A stretch of DNA of 64,000 nucleotides from Diphasiastrum complanatum. Its lineage: Eukaryota; Streptophyta; Lycopodiopsida; Lycopodiales; Lycopodiaceae. The stretch spans positions 28,754,107 to 28,818,106 of the forward strand of contig CM055094.1 in the NCBI GenBank assembly GCA_029204225.1. Reading direction: 5' to 3'. Position numbers and translations under genes: made by a program. Below the pieces are notes generated by a model. That model saw nothing but the letters and a program-made list of their open reading frames with translations. It searched no databases and had not been told where the DNA came from. This document shows, in pieces, positions 22,394 to 33,439 of this stretch (the first letter of the stretch is position 1; the number at the start of each line of letters is the position of its first letter).

Positions 22394-23158
22394 TGTTAAA
22401 ATATCACTTCTAACTTGTTGTATCTTGTAGATCTCAAGTTATTTGAGCTTGATAGGATATCACACGTGTGGAGTCTGTTCCCACATGTGAAAGAATGTAC
22501 ATAAGTCATTTTTATTAAGTTAGATTGGTTTTAGCTTGATCTACACTAGTGTGAAATTGACCTTTGAGTAGAATCTTAAAAATGGTCAAATTGGTCAAAC
22601 TTTTTGTAAATAGATTGGACTTACATGTGAATGAGTTATTACTCACACATGTCAAGATACCATTCACACGTGTGGATAAGCTTCTAGAAGATAAGATAAG
22701 AAGATTCCATTAGATCCTATTTTATAGGGAATATTCCTATAAATGTGGAAGACTAGCTTTTTGTTTTCTAGCCAAAGAGAATAGTCAACTTTGGGAAATG
22801 AGCACATATGGCTCCCATTGGTGGATCTGGATGACTAGGCACTCTTCACACGTGTGAAGGCATGCTGGACAGTACACAGCTCATGGATGTACTTGACCTA
22901 TAAAGAGATCAACCAAATCAATAACAAGTTGATGTGACAATGGCAAATTCTAGTTTTGTTGAGATTTCCACATTTGTCTTGAGTTTTGATGAATGAAATG
23001 CATTTGTAAGCTAATGTAATTTGCTCTCTGTAAACAAGCCGTACAGGTACTGTCCTCCACACATGTGAGGCCACCCATCCATGTGTTTGATCATTTGATC
23101 CATTGCTCTTGCTTAAATCATAGTGTAAAGCATCTAGATCAAGATCTAACATCTAGAA
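22394..23158 (+). repeat. 3' LTR of the 17-23 kb copia, 87 bp short
   Basis: It matches 17023-17787 base for base in length and carries the same CACACGTGTG palindromes. It stops at CTAGAA; the next bases belong to unrelated minus-strand sequence, and the last 87 bp of the 5' LTR have no counterpart. Confidence 0.92.
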
Positions 23159-24085
23159 TCTACCACGAGGGAGGGCTGGGCCTTCGTTTCCATGTATTTC
23201 TGGCATTCCTTGAGGGCTTACTTGGCCTGGGCGAGCTCTTTCGTTGTGCTTGTCCGATACTTATTGAACTCCGTCTGGTAGTTGTTCAGGGTTTGGCTAT
23301 AAATCTGCACCTGACGCCGTAGAAGATTCATCTCTGATTGGAAAAGCGGCCTTGTGTCCGGTGCAGATTGAGCTAACCAGGCGAGCTTCTCATCTTGTAA
23401 GGCTTTATCCTCCGTCCCCAGGCGCGTGTTCTCTACTTCCAAAAGTGTAAGTTGTGTCTGGATGGGGGTAAGCCATTGGGATGCTTCAGTTTGAAGCTCC
23501 TGCACCTTTGTGGAGACCTCCGTCAGCGCTTAGGAGAGGCTTTGAATATATTTGTTTAGGCCCTCCTCCTTCTGCTGCAGCTTGGCAATCTTCTGGTGCC
23601 CTGCTTGTTCGTGTTGCTGAGCTAGAATCAGCTCTTGCTGCAGCTTGGTGAGGTCTGCTCGCAGCTATGTTTTCCAAAATAGTTTTGGCTGCTACCGCAT
23701 TCAGGATGTATTTTCCTAGGGTTTGGTACGCCGTCGTTAAATCCGTGGGAGTAGTAGGTACACTGGCACTGGCAGGGGCTTGTGTTGTATCGGCCCTGAC
23801 GACTTGTGGAATTCCGTCGTCATTGTCCTCGATCAAATTTTCATTTATCCTGATGCCATTTGGGGCGGTAGGGTCAGCCCAATCTGGTGATGCTACAAAA
23901 ACTGTTTGTACAAATGCGTCATCAGGCAACGGTTGGCTACCCTCGGCAACCTTTGGCAAAGCGGGTGGGGTGTGAGAAACAACTGTGGAAACAGGGACGA
24001 GGACGGTTTGTCCGAACGAGAGTATGGGAGGGACAGTGGAAAACTGAAGGATGGTGTGGGGAGTATGGAAGAAGATGAGGATGGA
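23159..24085 (-). pseudogene. Gag-like coiled-coil fragment of unknown Ty3 type
   Basis: On the minus strand two frames (to 23486 and 23505-23218) encode a proline/alanine-rich stretch (TPPALPKVAEGSQPLPDD, PASASVPTTPTDLTTAYQ) and then a coiled coil with a 7-residue pattern (LLEVENTRLGTEDKALQDEK). Such text precedes or forms gag in some Ty3 elements, but no knuckle or enzyme motif is present, so the name is tentative. Its left end abuts the cut copia LTR and its right end joins a broken integrase. Alternative plus-strand frames here lack the coiled-coil signal. Confidence 0.4.
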
Positions 24086-24861
24086 GTGTCCTGAATGCCC
24101 ACAGTGCAGCATGCAACTTGTGTTCCCAGTCTGATCTGCTAGCTTCAACTGTTTTCGTGAGCACGCTACACAGGATTATTGGATAATTCTGCTTGCCCAT
24201 TACCACGAGGATAATAAAGCATACTAGTTCTATGGATCACGAAGAATTCCTCCAACATGACCTTGATGGTCTCATTGATGAAATGGCTTCCGCGATCACT
24301 GACTAGTTCCACCGGGCACCCGAAGCACACGATGATATTTTCATAAAGGAACTTGGCAGTGGTCCTAGCGTCTGCTACTCGTTCTGCCTTGACTTCGACC
24401 CATTTGGTGAGGTAGTCTGTGGCTACGATTATGTATCGAGCCTAGGAACTCCTTGCTACAGGGTGAATTGGACCAATATAATCCAATCCCCATTTTTCGA
24501 ACACTGCTTGGGCTAAGACTGTGTGCAGTAGATTATAGTTCAATCTCGTTGGTCTTCTTGTCCTTTGGCACACATCGCACTTTTTCAAGTATTCCTCTGT
24601 GTCTTTATGAATCGTTGGCCACCAACATCCTGATTGCAGGATCTTGCAAACTGTAATGTCAGATGCAAAATGGCCTCCACCCATGCCTTCATGGGAAAGC
24701 AAAATGATCTGGGTGGTCTCATGAGGAAGAATACACCGCCGAAGGATTCTGTTTGGACCTCTTCGATACAACTGGCCGGTAATCAACCGATAAGTTCTAG
24801 CTTTCAAGATCAATTTCCGCTGTTCCGCCTTTGGTAGTGATTTGTCTGGTTGGCCCCCCAT
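24086..24861 (-). pseudogene. Tat-like integrase, C-terminus missing
   Basis: Read right to left: zinc domain HETTQI, SHEGMGGGH, CDVCQRTR; core start WGLDYIGPIHP; VATDYLTKWVEVKA; VSDRGSHF; YYPRGNGQAEL; WEHKLHAALWAFRT. The catalytic D, D and E positions are all present, but a stop (RSS*ARYI) and a frameshift after GQAE break it. Homology ends at AFRT near 24085, where the gag-like fragment begins, so the C-terminal domain and 3' LTR are missing. Confidence 0.9.
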
Positions 24862-26190
24862 TAGATATTCAACAATGTCGGCAACCTATTCTGGTATCGT
24901 ATCTACGTAAAATAAGACAGCATCTACCAGCTCATCGTCGGGTTGGGTTGCAATCTCCTTTCCCTTAATTCATGACACATGATCTGCCATGTAGTGTTGT
25001 TTTCCCTTGCGCACTACTATCCGAAAATCAAATTCCAACAACAACAGGAGCCATTTGGTGATTCTCCCGGTGTTGAAAGTTTTATTAACGAGATATAGCA
25101 AGGGTTGATCGTCCGTATAAAAAGCAAAATGTGTGGCCATCAAATAGTGTCGAAACTTCTTAACCGCATAGATCATTGCTAGTGTTTCTCGCTCTGTGGT
25201 TGAATAATTCATTTCGGTATCAGTGACCTGACGGCTTGCAAATCGGATTGGAAAATCCTTTTTGTGTTCACCTGGCTGGGTTAAGACTGCTCCAACTGCA
25301 TACTTCGATGCGTCCGTATGCACGTGGAACTCAATGGACCAATTGGGTGGTCGTAGGATTGGTGCTGAGACCAATGCATCCTTAATCTTCTGGAAAGCCT
25401 TTAGAGCTTCCTCATTCCAATGTGGATCCGTTGTGATCTTGTAAATTGGTCTGGCTAACTCCGCAAAATCAAGAATGAAGATCCTATAATAGTTAGCATG
25501 ACCCATGAAAATGTAGACCTCGCGGATCATCCTCGGTGGTGGTAGATCAACAATGATCCTGATCTTTGATAGATCTGTGGTGATCCCGTGTCTTGATACT
25601 ATATGGCCGAGTATCAGGCCATGTGTCACCTAGAATTGACATTTTTCTGGATTCAGAGAGATCTGGTATTCACGGCATTTTTGTAGCACCTTCTCCAAAT
25701 TAGATAAGTGTTCTGAATCTGATCCATGCACGCATAGATCGTCCAAGACAATTTCCAAATTTTTTTGCAAATAATCTTTGAATGCCGCCTGCATGACTCG
25801 CTGGAAAGTGCTTGAGGCATTGCAAAGTCCGAATGGCATTACTTTATAGGCATAAGTTCCCCATTCTGTGGCGAATGTTGTCTTGTGCTGGTCCTGGGGG
25901 GCTATTTTCACCTGGTTGTAGCCGCTGAAGCCGTCCAGAAAACTGTAGGCTTCGTCACCAGCTACTCTATCGAGGACACTTTCCGTAAATGGTAAAGGAA
26001 AATGGTCCTTCTTGGTGACTGCATTAAGCGCCTTCAGATTCACACAGATACGCATTTTGCCATTTTTCTTGGGTACTATAACTATCGGCGATACTCATTC
26101 CATGTGCTCGATTTCGTAAATGAAATCTGCATCCATAAGTTTCTGCAACTCTTGCTTGATCAGTTCTATATAATTTGGGTTTCAGCGGTA
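24862..26190 (-). pseudogene. Tat-like reverse transcriptase and RNase H
   Basis: RT: MRICVNLKALNAVTKKDH, FSGYNQVKIAP, VMPFGLCNASSTFQ and the catalytic VLDDLCVHG (26055-25630). A TAG near 25630 is followed by 25629-24970 with LGHIVSRHGITTDLSKI, RNase H HTDASKYAVGAVL, TTERETLAMIYAV and FYTDDQPLLYLV. The residue before the LDD core is Val. This copy is less damaged than the plus-strand one at 10.6-12.2 kb and serves to locate the substitutions there. Confidence 0.92.
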
Positions 26191-27315
26191 GTAACGGCTT
26201 ACCTTGGGGACTGCTCCGTCCACCAAAGGTATGGTGTGTTGGACTACTGTTGGTGGAATGCCCTTTAGATCACTATAGCTCCAGGCAAAACAGTCTTTAT
26301 ACTTCACCAACAAGGACCGTAGTCTCTTGAACTGCGTGGGTGTTAACTGCTCTCCCACATGCACTATCCTTTTTTCTTCTCCTGGTTCCGCAAGATTCAT
26401 CGGTTGTGTTCGTGCAGATCCCTCGAAGACTTGTTTCGCTGGTGCCTGACTTTGATCAGGTTCTTGTTGGGCTTGCGGCATCATGATTACCACATCGTCC
26501 AATGTATAATTCTTGAAAGTATCAGGCATCTCATGAATTGGAGCTCATCAATATTCCTCTTTCAACATATTGATCTTGGCCCAACTGGTCATTTTTTTAT
26601 TTTCTATCACCTGTGTAGAAGATGACGTTGTATCTGAGTCCAACTTGGTTGACTTCGAGGAATCCAACACCTTCTTATTGCCCTTTTCTGTCATTTTGAT
26701 GGATTCATCCTTGTTGTCTTTCTTTGGGACTGCTGTGACATTCGCCTCATGGTTGCGAATATCAACGTCTATTGTAGCTATTGCCTCTTCGGGTAGGTCA
26801 CTCCATCGGATCACCTAGTTGTAGCGTTGCTTCAACTGATTCTTCTTATTCGCAGGTGCCTTGGGTGGTTCGATCCTTGAGACTTTCGCCATAGCAGACC
26901 TTTGTGGTGGTTGAGCTGGTACCTTCTTGGCTTTGTAACGATCTGGGTCCATGTGGTGTAGGACTTGTTCATCAGTCAGCTCAATCTCCTTATTATAAGT
27001 TAGAGCATGTTGCCAATGGACTAGATCATCGTCCACTGGGTTCTCAATCGGCTCCGCTGACAGCCATGCTACGTTTATCATATTCACTCCAAATGTGATT
27101 GGTGTGTCCATAGTGTAACATTTGGGTGAAGATGTACTCGGTTCTGGATCTGATTCATATTGACATGCCTGGTAGTCAATAGTTGCTAATGCATCCGTCC
27201 ATCTCATGACATCCGTCTCTGAATGATATTGACCTCCCTTGGCTGGCCTTGGGCGGTCAATCGTATGATCTGTCATGGATGATCCGTCATCAGCTTTGGG
27301 TGCAATAGGTTTCAC
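26182..27315 (-). pseudogene. Protease-RT linker of the minus-strand Tat-like element
   Basis: Three frames (27315-26815, 26814-26548, 26529-26182) carry the same linker text as the plus-strand element: GVNMINVAWLSAEPIENPVD, IRWSDLPEEAIATIDVDIR, TFKNYTLDDVVIMMPQAQQE, then the start of RT with YKDCFAWSYSDLKGIPP. They are separated by a TAG at 26816 and by short gaps. No catalytic motif. Confidence 0.85.
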
Positions 27316-28079
27316 CGCCCATGTGGCTGGATCTACCTTTACAGCCTATTCTCTGTTCTCGAAGGTGAGTTTCCCTGTACCCCAGTTGTGTACTACTTGC
27401 GCAGCCCTCGACCATGGTCTTCCCAGTAAAATACGGTATGCAGATGGAGATTCAGGTATATCCATGACCACAAAAGTAATCACATACTGCATGCCTGCTA
27501 TCCTTACGGGAATATTAGCAACTACACCTTTTCGTTTTACACAGGATTGATCTGCTAGCTTGATGGCGAATCTGCTGGCTTTAATCCTTGTAATCCCTAT
27601 TTTTTGTACAAAGTAGTGGAGATCAGATTGACACCTGATCCTCCATCTACCACTATCGCCTTGTCCTCGTATCTCTTATGTTTGATTGGAAAAGTGATGT
27701 TGTGTTCCTCACTTTCCCATGCTGCTCCAATGTGGAGGACATTACTTGTTTCATCATAGCGCACACAATAGATGGGCTCAGGCGTTACTGGCTCCTCAAA
27801 CGCCTTGGCCCATTCAACTAAAAGGCTTTTCGCTTGTGATGCAATCCGCAGTAGTTCTCCGAGGGGTAAACTAACGTGGCTTGATAGCAAGAGTGTGAGC
27901 CTTTCAGTGCATGGTTCCTCAGGCTCCACCATGTGAAAAGGTGGTTCATGTTGGTGCAGTCGATCATTCTGATCAGTGCGCAGTGGTGAGCCTAGTTGCG
28001 GATCCCGTTTGACGCCGACTGGAGGTTCTGTGGGATTGTTTCGTTCTTGCGTGGATAGTGTCCATATAGGATGCTTCAC
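27316..28079 (-). pseudogene. Tat-like protease with DGGS active site
   Basis: A leader with PFHMVEPEEPCTERLTLLLS and FEEPVTPEPIYCVRYDE is followed by AIVVDGGSGVNLIS, the aspartic protease active site, with Gly-Gly instead of Thr-Gly after the Asp. After the stop at 27597 the text continues in another frame (VVMDIPESPSAYRILLGRPW) to the protease end. The left (5') side is cut at about 28079; gag, PBS and 5' LTR are absent. Confidence 0.85.
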
Positions 28080-29889
28080 TATTTCTTACATCAATTTTAC
28101 ATAGAATGGTGAACAAGATACATGTGAAGGAATATAGAATCATAATGAAAGGATTCCTCCATGTATCCACCTTTGAATTCTCTGTAAAAAAGCAGCAAAC
28201 AAGTTGTAAATGAAAGTACCAACAAGTGTTTGCATGCCTCCTCCACATTCCACTATGCCCATAGTGAATGCACCATGTATCTCCATGAATGAACCTCCAT
28301 CACCACCTTGCCTTTGTAGATCTCCAATCCATGAAAGCCCTTGAGTGAATGAATTGCCAAAATGATGTGTTCTCTGCTCCATTTGAATGAGAAAAACCTG
28401 AACTTGAAATACTTGAAGTATCTCTACCAGATTTTCATACAACCCTTGATCCTACATTGTCAACAATTTGCCAATTTGCTCAAATGTAAACATATTGAAC
28501 ACTTCAATATCTTTCAAGATTTGAATGAATGCATGTACTTGATCATAAATACCAGCAATGATAACTATTCCATCTCCAAGATCCAAAGGATGCAAAACTA
28601 TGGAACTAGTTTCATTGAATTTTGGCAATTCCAACACATTGACATGACAATGTTCATACATGAGATTAAACAAGGTAGAGTAAAAGGACACTTCCTTGCT
28701 ACTCCAAGAACCTTACGTGAACCTTCAAGAACCTGTAAAAACATATCCAAAATGCTTTGCCCATGTGGCCCCCCTTTGATGCTTTTGATAGCTTCCAATT
28801 GCTACTTGCCTCTTGGTGTTGGTGAAGCAATTCAAGATCAACATCTTGATCTTCCAATAAAACATCAAGGACTTTGCATTTATAAACATCTTTAGATATG
28901 AACCTCTGAAGATACTCCCTCTCAAACACATGATTAACATCATTGCTTGATTTCAACACGAGATCTCATCATTGCTGGATTTCAACCTTTCACTATAGTT
29001 AGTGAAAACAATGTCACCATCATAAACCAAAAGATAGATTTCTACAATTCTATCCAACATGAAGTAGAGTAGATGAAGTTGAGTATCAAACCTAATCAAA
29101 CCAGCCCATTTGAGGTCAAACCAAACCTCAATGAGCTCACGAATGAGATCTATTGCTCCATGTAGTCTTCTTCATCCAACCTTTTGCCATCTTGATCATG
29201 CATGAACACTCCACGACAATCATAGCATCCTTTGAGTTGATGAAGAGATTTAAGATCCATGCCTTGGATCTTCTCAAGAGTCACTCTTCCTTTGCCCTTT
29301 CCTTCACAAGACTCCCTCTTAATGATCACACCACAAAAGTTAGCAATCTCCCTCTTGATAGTTGCATCATAAGAAATGGAAGAATCTCGAACATTAGAAG
29401 CCATGAAAAGAACACATAGTACCTTCAACATAAGAATGATTGAAGTACTTTTTCTTGTCAAACCTGGACTTCTAATCAATGATAAAGGTAATGATAATGA
29501 ACCCTCACTATCATTCACAAAAGCATCATTCAAGGTACATCCTACTTTGAACACTTCACATTCATCTCTCTGTTTGATCTGGAGGTGCCTGTTTTTCGGG
29601 ATATGAAAGAAATCTGCTAAAGCATTTGTTAATAAAAAATCAAGCATAATTGGTATACATTTGGATTTCGAGTGTGAAAAATAGTCAAATATCTATCTTG
29701 GTGATTTTATGATTTTATGCTTGTGAGTACATTTCACATGTGTGGAACATGTTCCCACATGTGTAAAATAGTTAGAAATAGTTTATAGTGTTGACTTTAG
29801 GGGTATCATAAAGATTGCTAGTCAAGCATCTTAGGTGATAGGGCCAAAAATTGGCATAGATGGCAACTCCTCACTCTTAGAAATCAAAT
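28080..29889. other. Unassigned 1.8 kb between two retroelement fragments
   Basis: Minus-strand frames are moderately open (29647-29150, 165 codons, with CYDCRGVFMHDQDGKRLDEE; 28959-28699; 28691-28452; 28442-28140, with a Gly-rich FTMGIVECGGGMQ), but I recognise none and see no splice pattern I trust. From 29728 to 29768 there are CACATGTG motifs like those of the copia LTR at 17 kb, so the right part may be an LTR or leader remnant of the copia fragment that follows. Confidence 0.35.
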
Positions 29890-31009
29890 ATTCCAAAGTT
29901 CTCAAAAGAGTGATGAGAGTGCCACTAATTATGTGTTGAGAATGAAAAATACTCATAGGGAGCTTGCTTGTATTGGAGAATCCTTAAATCAAAGTGAGGT
30001 AGTCCAAGTCATACTTAATGGCTTGAGAAATGAGTATGAGAACCTTGTCCAATCCTATGCCATCAAGGAGGAGCTACCTACTTTGGAGGTTTTGCAAGGA
30101 GTGGTAATGGCTGAAGAATCAAGGCATGAGAACAAGCTATTAAGGATGGGAAAATTGTCACTCAATTGTAATTGTGAAGACAAAGTTTTATTTGCCAAGC
30201 ACAAAGAGAGGAGCAAAAAGCAACACCAACACATCTCCAAGAACAAAGAAAAAGACCAAGATGATGATGATTCCTCTCAATATTCTTCAAAGAAGAAGAA
30301 AAAAGATGTCAAGTGCTTCTTTTGTGGCAAGAAAGGCCACTATGCCACCAATTGCTTCAAGAAGAAGAATAAATTCAAGCAAGCCGACATCTCTCATGAG
30401 AAAGAAGACTTTATTGCAAGTGATGGAGAATGCTCACTTATGGCATCAAAAATATCCTCTTCCACCTTCAAGATGGATGACTCTTGGTATATTGATAGTG
30501 GAGCATCTTCACATATGTGTAGCTCCAAAGATTCATTTTCAACTATTATGTCTTATGAAGGAATCAAGAAGACCATATATATTGCAAGTGATCAAGAGTG
30601 CAAAATTGAAGGAGTAGGAACTATTCCCTTGAAGCTTGCATCATCAAAATTTCTATCTCTTCAAGAGGTTCTTTTTGTTCCCAAGATTACAAAGAATCTT
30701 ATAAGTGTTGGCAAACTACTTGATGGTGGTCTTGATGTCAATTTCCATATTGACAATTGTGTGATCAACAAGGATGGTGTGATCCTTGCATATGGATCTA
30801 GATATGGAGGAATCTACAAATTGAACCCAAGAGAGAGTGAAAAATCTCTTGAGGTTGCTTATGTATCCAAGTCTTTGAAGGAGGATAATCACACAAGATG
30901 CACATTTCTTCTTTCTTCAAGGTTTATGGTGCATGATTACTTCTTATTATTCAAAGCTTATGTTGAGATGGAGTTCTCATTTGAAGATCAAAGCTTTGAG
31001 GAGTATTGA
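29890..31009 (+). pseudogene. Copia gag-protease fragment
   Basis: Same family as the 17-23 kb element. Gag C-terminus (HRELACIGESLNQSEVVQV), nucleocapsid knuckle CFFCGKKGHYATNC, then protease with an intact active site SWYIDSGASSHM and VLFVPKITKNLISVGKLLDG. The frame 29933-31009 is unbroken for 358 codons. Near 30880 the integrase should start (WHKRLGH-type zinc domain) but is missing; the text jumps to the integrase tail. The 5' LTR and gag N-terminus are absent. Confidence 0.9.
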
Positions 31010-31469
31010 AGCTATTGGAAGAAATACACCATATGAAGTATTATTTAAGAAGCCTAAGGATGATTACCTTAGTGCCCTTGGAGGTTCTTGCTTTGCACAT
31101 ATTCCCTTGGAAACAAGGAGGATGGATGATCCAAGCTCATGGATCATGGTTGGATGCTTATCCACCAAGGAGGCCTATAGAGCCATTATACTCTCTATTT
31201 CAAAAGTGATTGAGAGTGAAGATACAATACTTTATGAAGGTCTACATTCAACCTTGGAAGGGGCCAAGCTCAAGGCATCTCAAGATGCATCTCAAATCAT
31301 ATCTATTGATGAATATCAAGATGTGAAGGGGTCGAGGTTTGAGGAGGAGCCTCCTCAACATATGATTTCAAGGGGATCTTCAAGATGGATGGCCAAGTCT
31401 GTATGGCTCATCTTCTATGGTAAAGAGAGGCAAATTTCAGGTGGTATCCACTTTAGTATTCTCACTTAG
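31010..31469 (+). pseudogene. Copia integrase tail after internal deletion
   Basis: The frame 30933-31469 carries NTPYEVLFKKPKDDY, SCFAHIPLETRRMDDPSS and YEGLHSTLEG, i.e. the post-catalytic end of copia integrase. The zinc domain and catalytic triad between the protease and this tail are deleted. RT and RNase H do not follow; the element ends near 31470. Confidence 0.75.
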
Positions 31470-31959
31470 GCTTCTCTTCCATTTCTTGATGCACTATCTT
31501 GCTTTATTGAGATTTCTACATCTCAAAGTTCAAGAGAGGCAATACTAGTTTTGTATGATGCCTACTATATGGACATATTTCTTGTCATGGCTCGATCCAT
31601 TTCTATTTTTCACCAAATTTTCTGCAGTCTGAGGCCTAGAGTAGGGCACCCTATTGATGATGACTCTATAAAGCCTTCAGTTGGCAAAAAATGTGGAGAA
31701 TTGGTGATATAAAACCAACTTATTAAATGGCCTTTTTTTTTTTCATTTTTCCCATAAAAAATGCTAGATTCTCCAATAGTGAGCAAACTCTGACAAAAAA
31801 CTCAAAGTCTTTCCATGGCTAACTGATGGATTAGAACGACTACCATCTTGTCCTTACAACATCCAAAACGGTGCACAGACAATGAATTTAGTGCCGATTT
31901 TATGAGAAAACCGTAACCCTTGCCCGACCTTTTTTACAAACTAACTACAAGGTTTGCGG
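31470..31959. other. Unassigned sequence
   Basis: No gene, LTR or repeat recognised. A poly-T run at 31732-31742 is the only conspicuous feature. Confidence 0.4.
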
Positions 31960-32174
31960 TTTTTGCCCATTTTTAATGTTGTCTGTTGCTACGCACATGC
32001 TAAGGATCTTTGTATTGAGCTTGCCAAGCTTCCGTATGCCCAAAACAATGCACTGGTGCTTCACTTTCTACTCTCTAACCACCGTAAACTGTGACTTCCG
32101 GAAAAATGTTCTCCTGAAGCTCTCTTCAACGACTATTCTACACTATGTACGATCCCTGTTAGGCTCTAATACCA
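31960..32174 (-). mobile_element. Copia leader and PBS, inverted
   Basis: On the minus strand, TGGTATTAGAGCC (plus 32162-32174) directly follows an LTR end, then a leader containing GAAGAGAGCTTCAGGAGAAC. That leader matches the one after the PBS of the 52.5 kb copia. It faces away from the related element at 33.4-37.6 kb. Confidence 0.75.
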
Positions 32175-32365
32175 AGTTAAAATTCGTTTGAAATAGGATC
32201 ACAAATCATGAAACACAATAACACCCACACAAAAAGCACTCTCCTACACCAAGCTCACATATCATGCCTGTCCCGTCGACTTGCCTCATGGCGAGGCCAA
32301 CTGGTCCTAATCCACTGATCGGACCCACAATACAGTAACACAATAGTTCTAGTTTTATTCTAACT
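32175..32365 (-). repeat. Copia LTR, minus strand, internally deleted
   Basis: Reads AGTTAGAATAAAAC...GAATTTTAACT on the minus strand. It is the same LTR family as 37355-37623 and 52534-52807 but lacks about 80 bp in the middle. Its end (GTGTGGGTGTTATT, TTTCATGATTTGTGAT, TTTCAAACGAATTTT) is closer to the 37.4 kb LTR than to the 52.5 kb one. Confidence 0.85.
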
Positions 32366-32456
32366 CTAACCATGCGCATGCACTTGGACTTATCGAAAAT
32401 AGAAGATGAGCCTTGATTGCATTTGATGGAGATTCGTTGACTAATTTGGTAAATGT
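32366..32456. other. Short unassigned spacer
   Basis: No feature seen. Confidence 0.4.
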
Positions 32457-32983
32457 AGAAGAGTGAATTTGCTCATACGATATTTTCGTAAATGTAGTCA
32501 TTGTTGGCCAACCAATGGTTCAAAGAGAGGCATTTTAGATTGTGCAAGTGGAAGAAGCAATCATCTGGCGTCACAAAGGGATCATTGAAAAGGAATACAT
32601 GTGCCACATAGTCAAGAAAGAGAGGATGGGTGCTATGCTGAAAACATAATACTAGTATACGAGCAACAAAAGTCACAACTACCCAAACATGTAACAAGAG
32701 CAGTTGAAGATGCATAAATTAAACTAACTTCATCAAATCGATTATTCTCCAACTTGGGCAGTAATTTAGAATGGTGGACATTGTGCCTTAAAAGCTTCTT
32801 GTAGAAAAGATGTGAGAAAATCATGAGAGCCAATACAAACACCAAACACTTTAATACCATTCCAAGAGTAAGAAAACACTGAGTTAGTGAAAAATGCTGA
32901 AAATCAAATGTAAGCTTATCTATTCTAGTGTATTTGCTAGTTACCAAGAATCCACCTAAACTGTGAGCTTTGTACTTGTTCAA
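32457..32983 (-). pseudogene. Gene-like fragment with possible intron, not recognised
   Basis: A minus-strand stretch LNKYKAHSLGGFL meets a GTAACT donor near 32943. After a pyrimidine-rich stretch ending TTTTCAG (near 32642) an open stretch begins with HSTHPLFLDYVAHVFLF and ends ...NDYIYENIV before TGA. The donor and acceptor are plausible but the intron would be about 300 nt and the exons are short. Homology unknown. It may be a captured host fragment or chance. Confidence 0.25.
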
Positions 32984-33188
32984 TGATATGGCTTTGCTAA
33001 ATACTAAAATGCTTTGGGTTGTTGAATATGATTATCGATGATTACTAGTTTGATTAGCTTGTCCAAATTTAAACAACATTTTTTCTATCTATTCTCCATT
33101 TGTAGTCAACACTAAGATTGGCCTATGTATTGTCTCCATTTTTTCATTTTCAAGTGTAACATGCTTTTGGCGCTTTTAAATAGTAGAT

Positions 33189-33210
33189 TGTGTGTGTGTG
33201 TGTGTGTGTG
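33189..33210. repeat. (TG)n microsatellite
   Basis: Eleven TG units within an otherwise unassigned stretch (32984-33339). Confidence 0.97.
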
Positions 33211-33439
33211 ATGCTCACGCTTGTGCACCAAGATGCGAAGGAGATATTTCAAAGGCCTTTTTGTGTCATCATCAAATTTAGAAAGAAACCATAAAAGAAC
33301 TACACGTTGATTATTGTTATTTTAACTGGAAGAGCAACAACGGAAAATGGTGAAAGCTCATTGTCAAAATACTGATGATTAGTCACTTGCGACGTGCCAA
33401 AAGCAAGGTAGTTAGTAAGGGCAAAAAAAGTCTAAATAG

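Larger units (their letters stand above)
17023..23158 (+). mobile_element. Copia element with two LTRs, inserted in another copia gag
   Basis: The 5' LTR is 17023-17874 (852 bp) and the 3' LTR is 22394-23158, cut at 765 bp where minus-strand Ty3-related sequence begins. The first 765 bp of both LTRs align with equal length, so no net indel separates them and only scattered substitutions are visible: a fairly young insertion. Order is LTR, PBS, gag, protease, integrase, RT, RNase H, polypurine tract, LTR, the copia order. The left flank ends in ACATC; the right target duplication is lost with the LTR end. Confidence 0.93.

Noticed and set aside
23667-24094. Plus-strand ORFs in four overlapping frames
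   Set aside because: GC-rich stretch; the minus-strand frame has gag-like composition and a coiled coil, the plus frames nothing.
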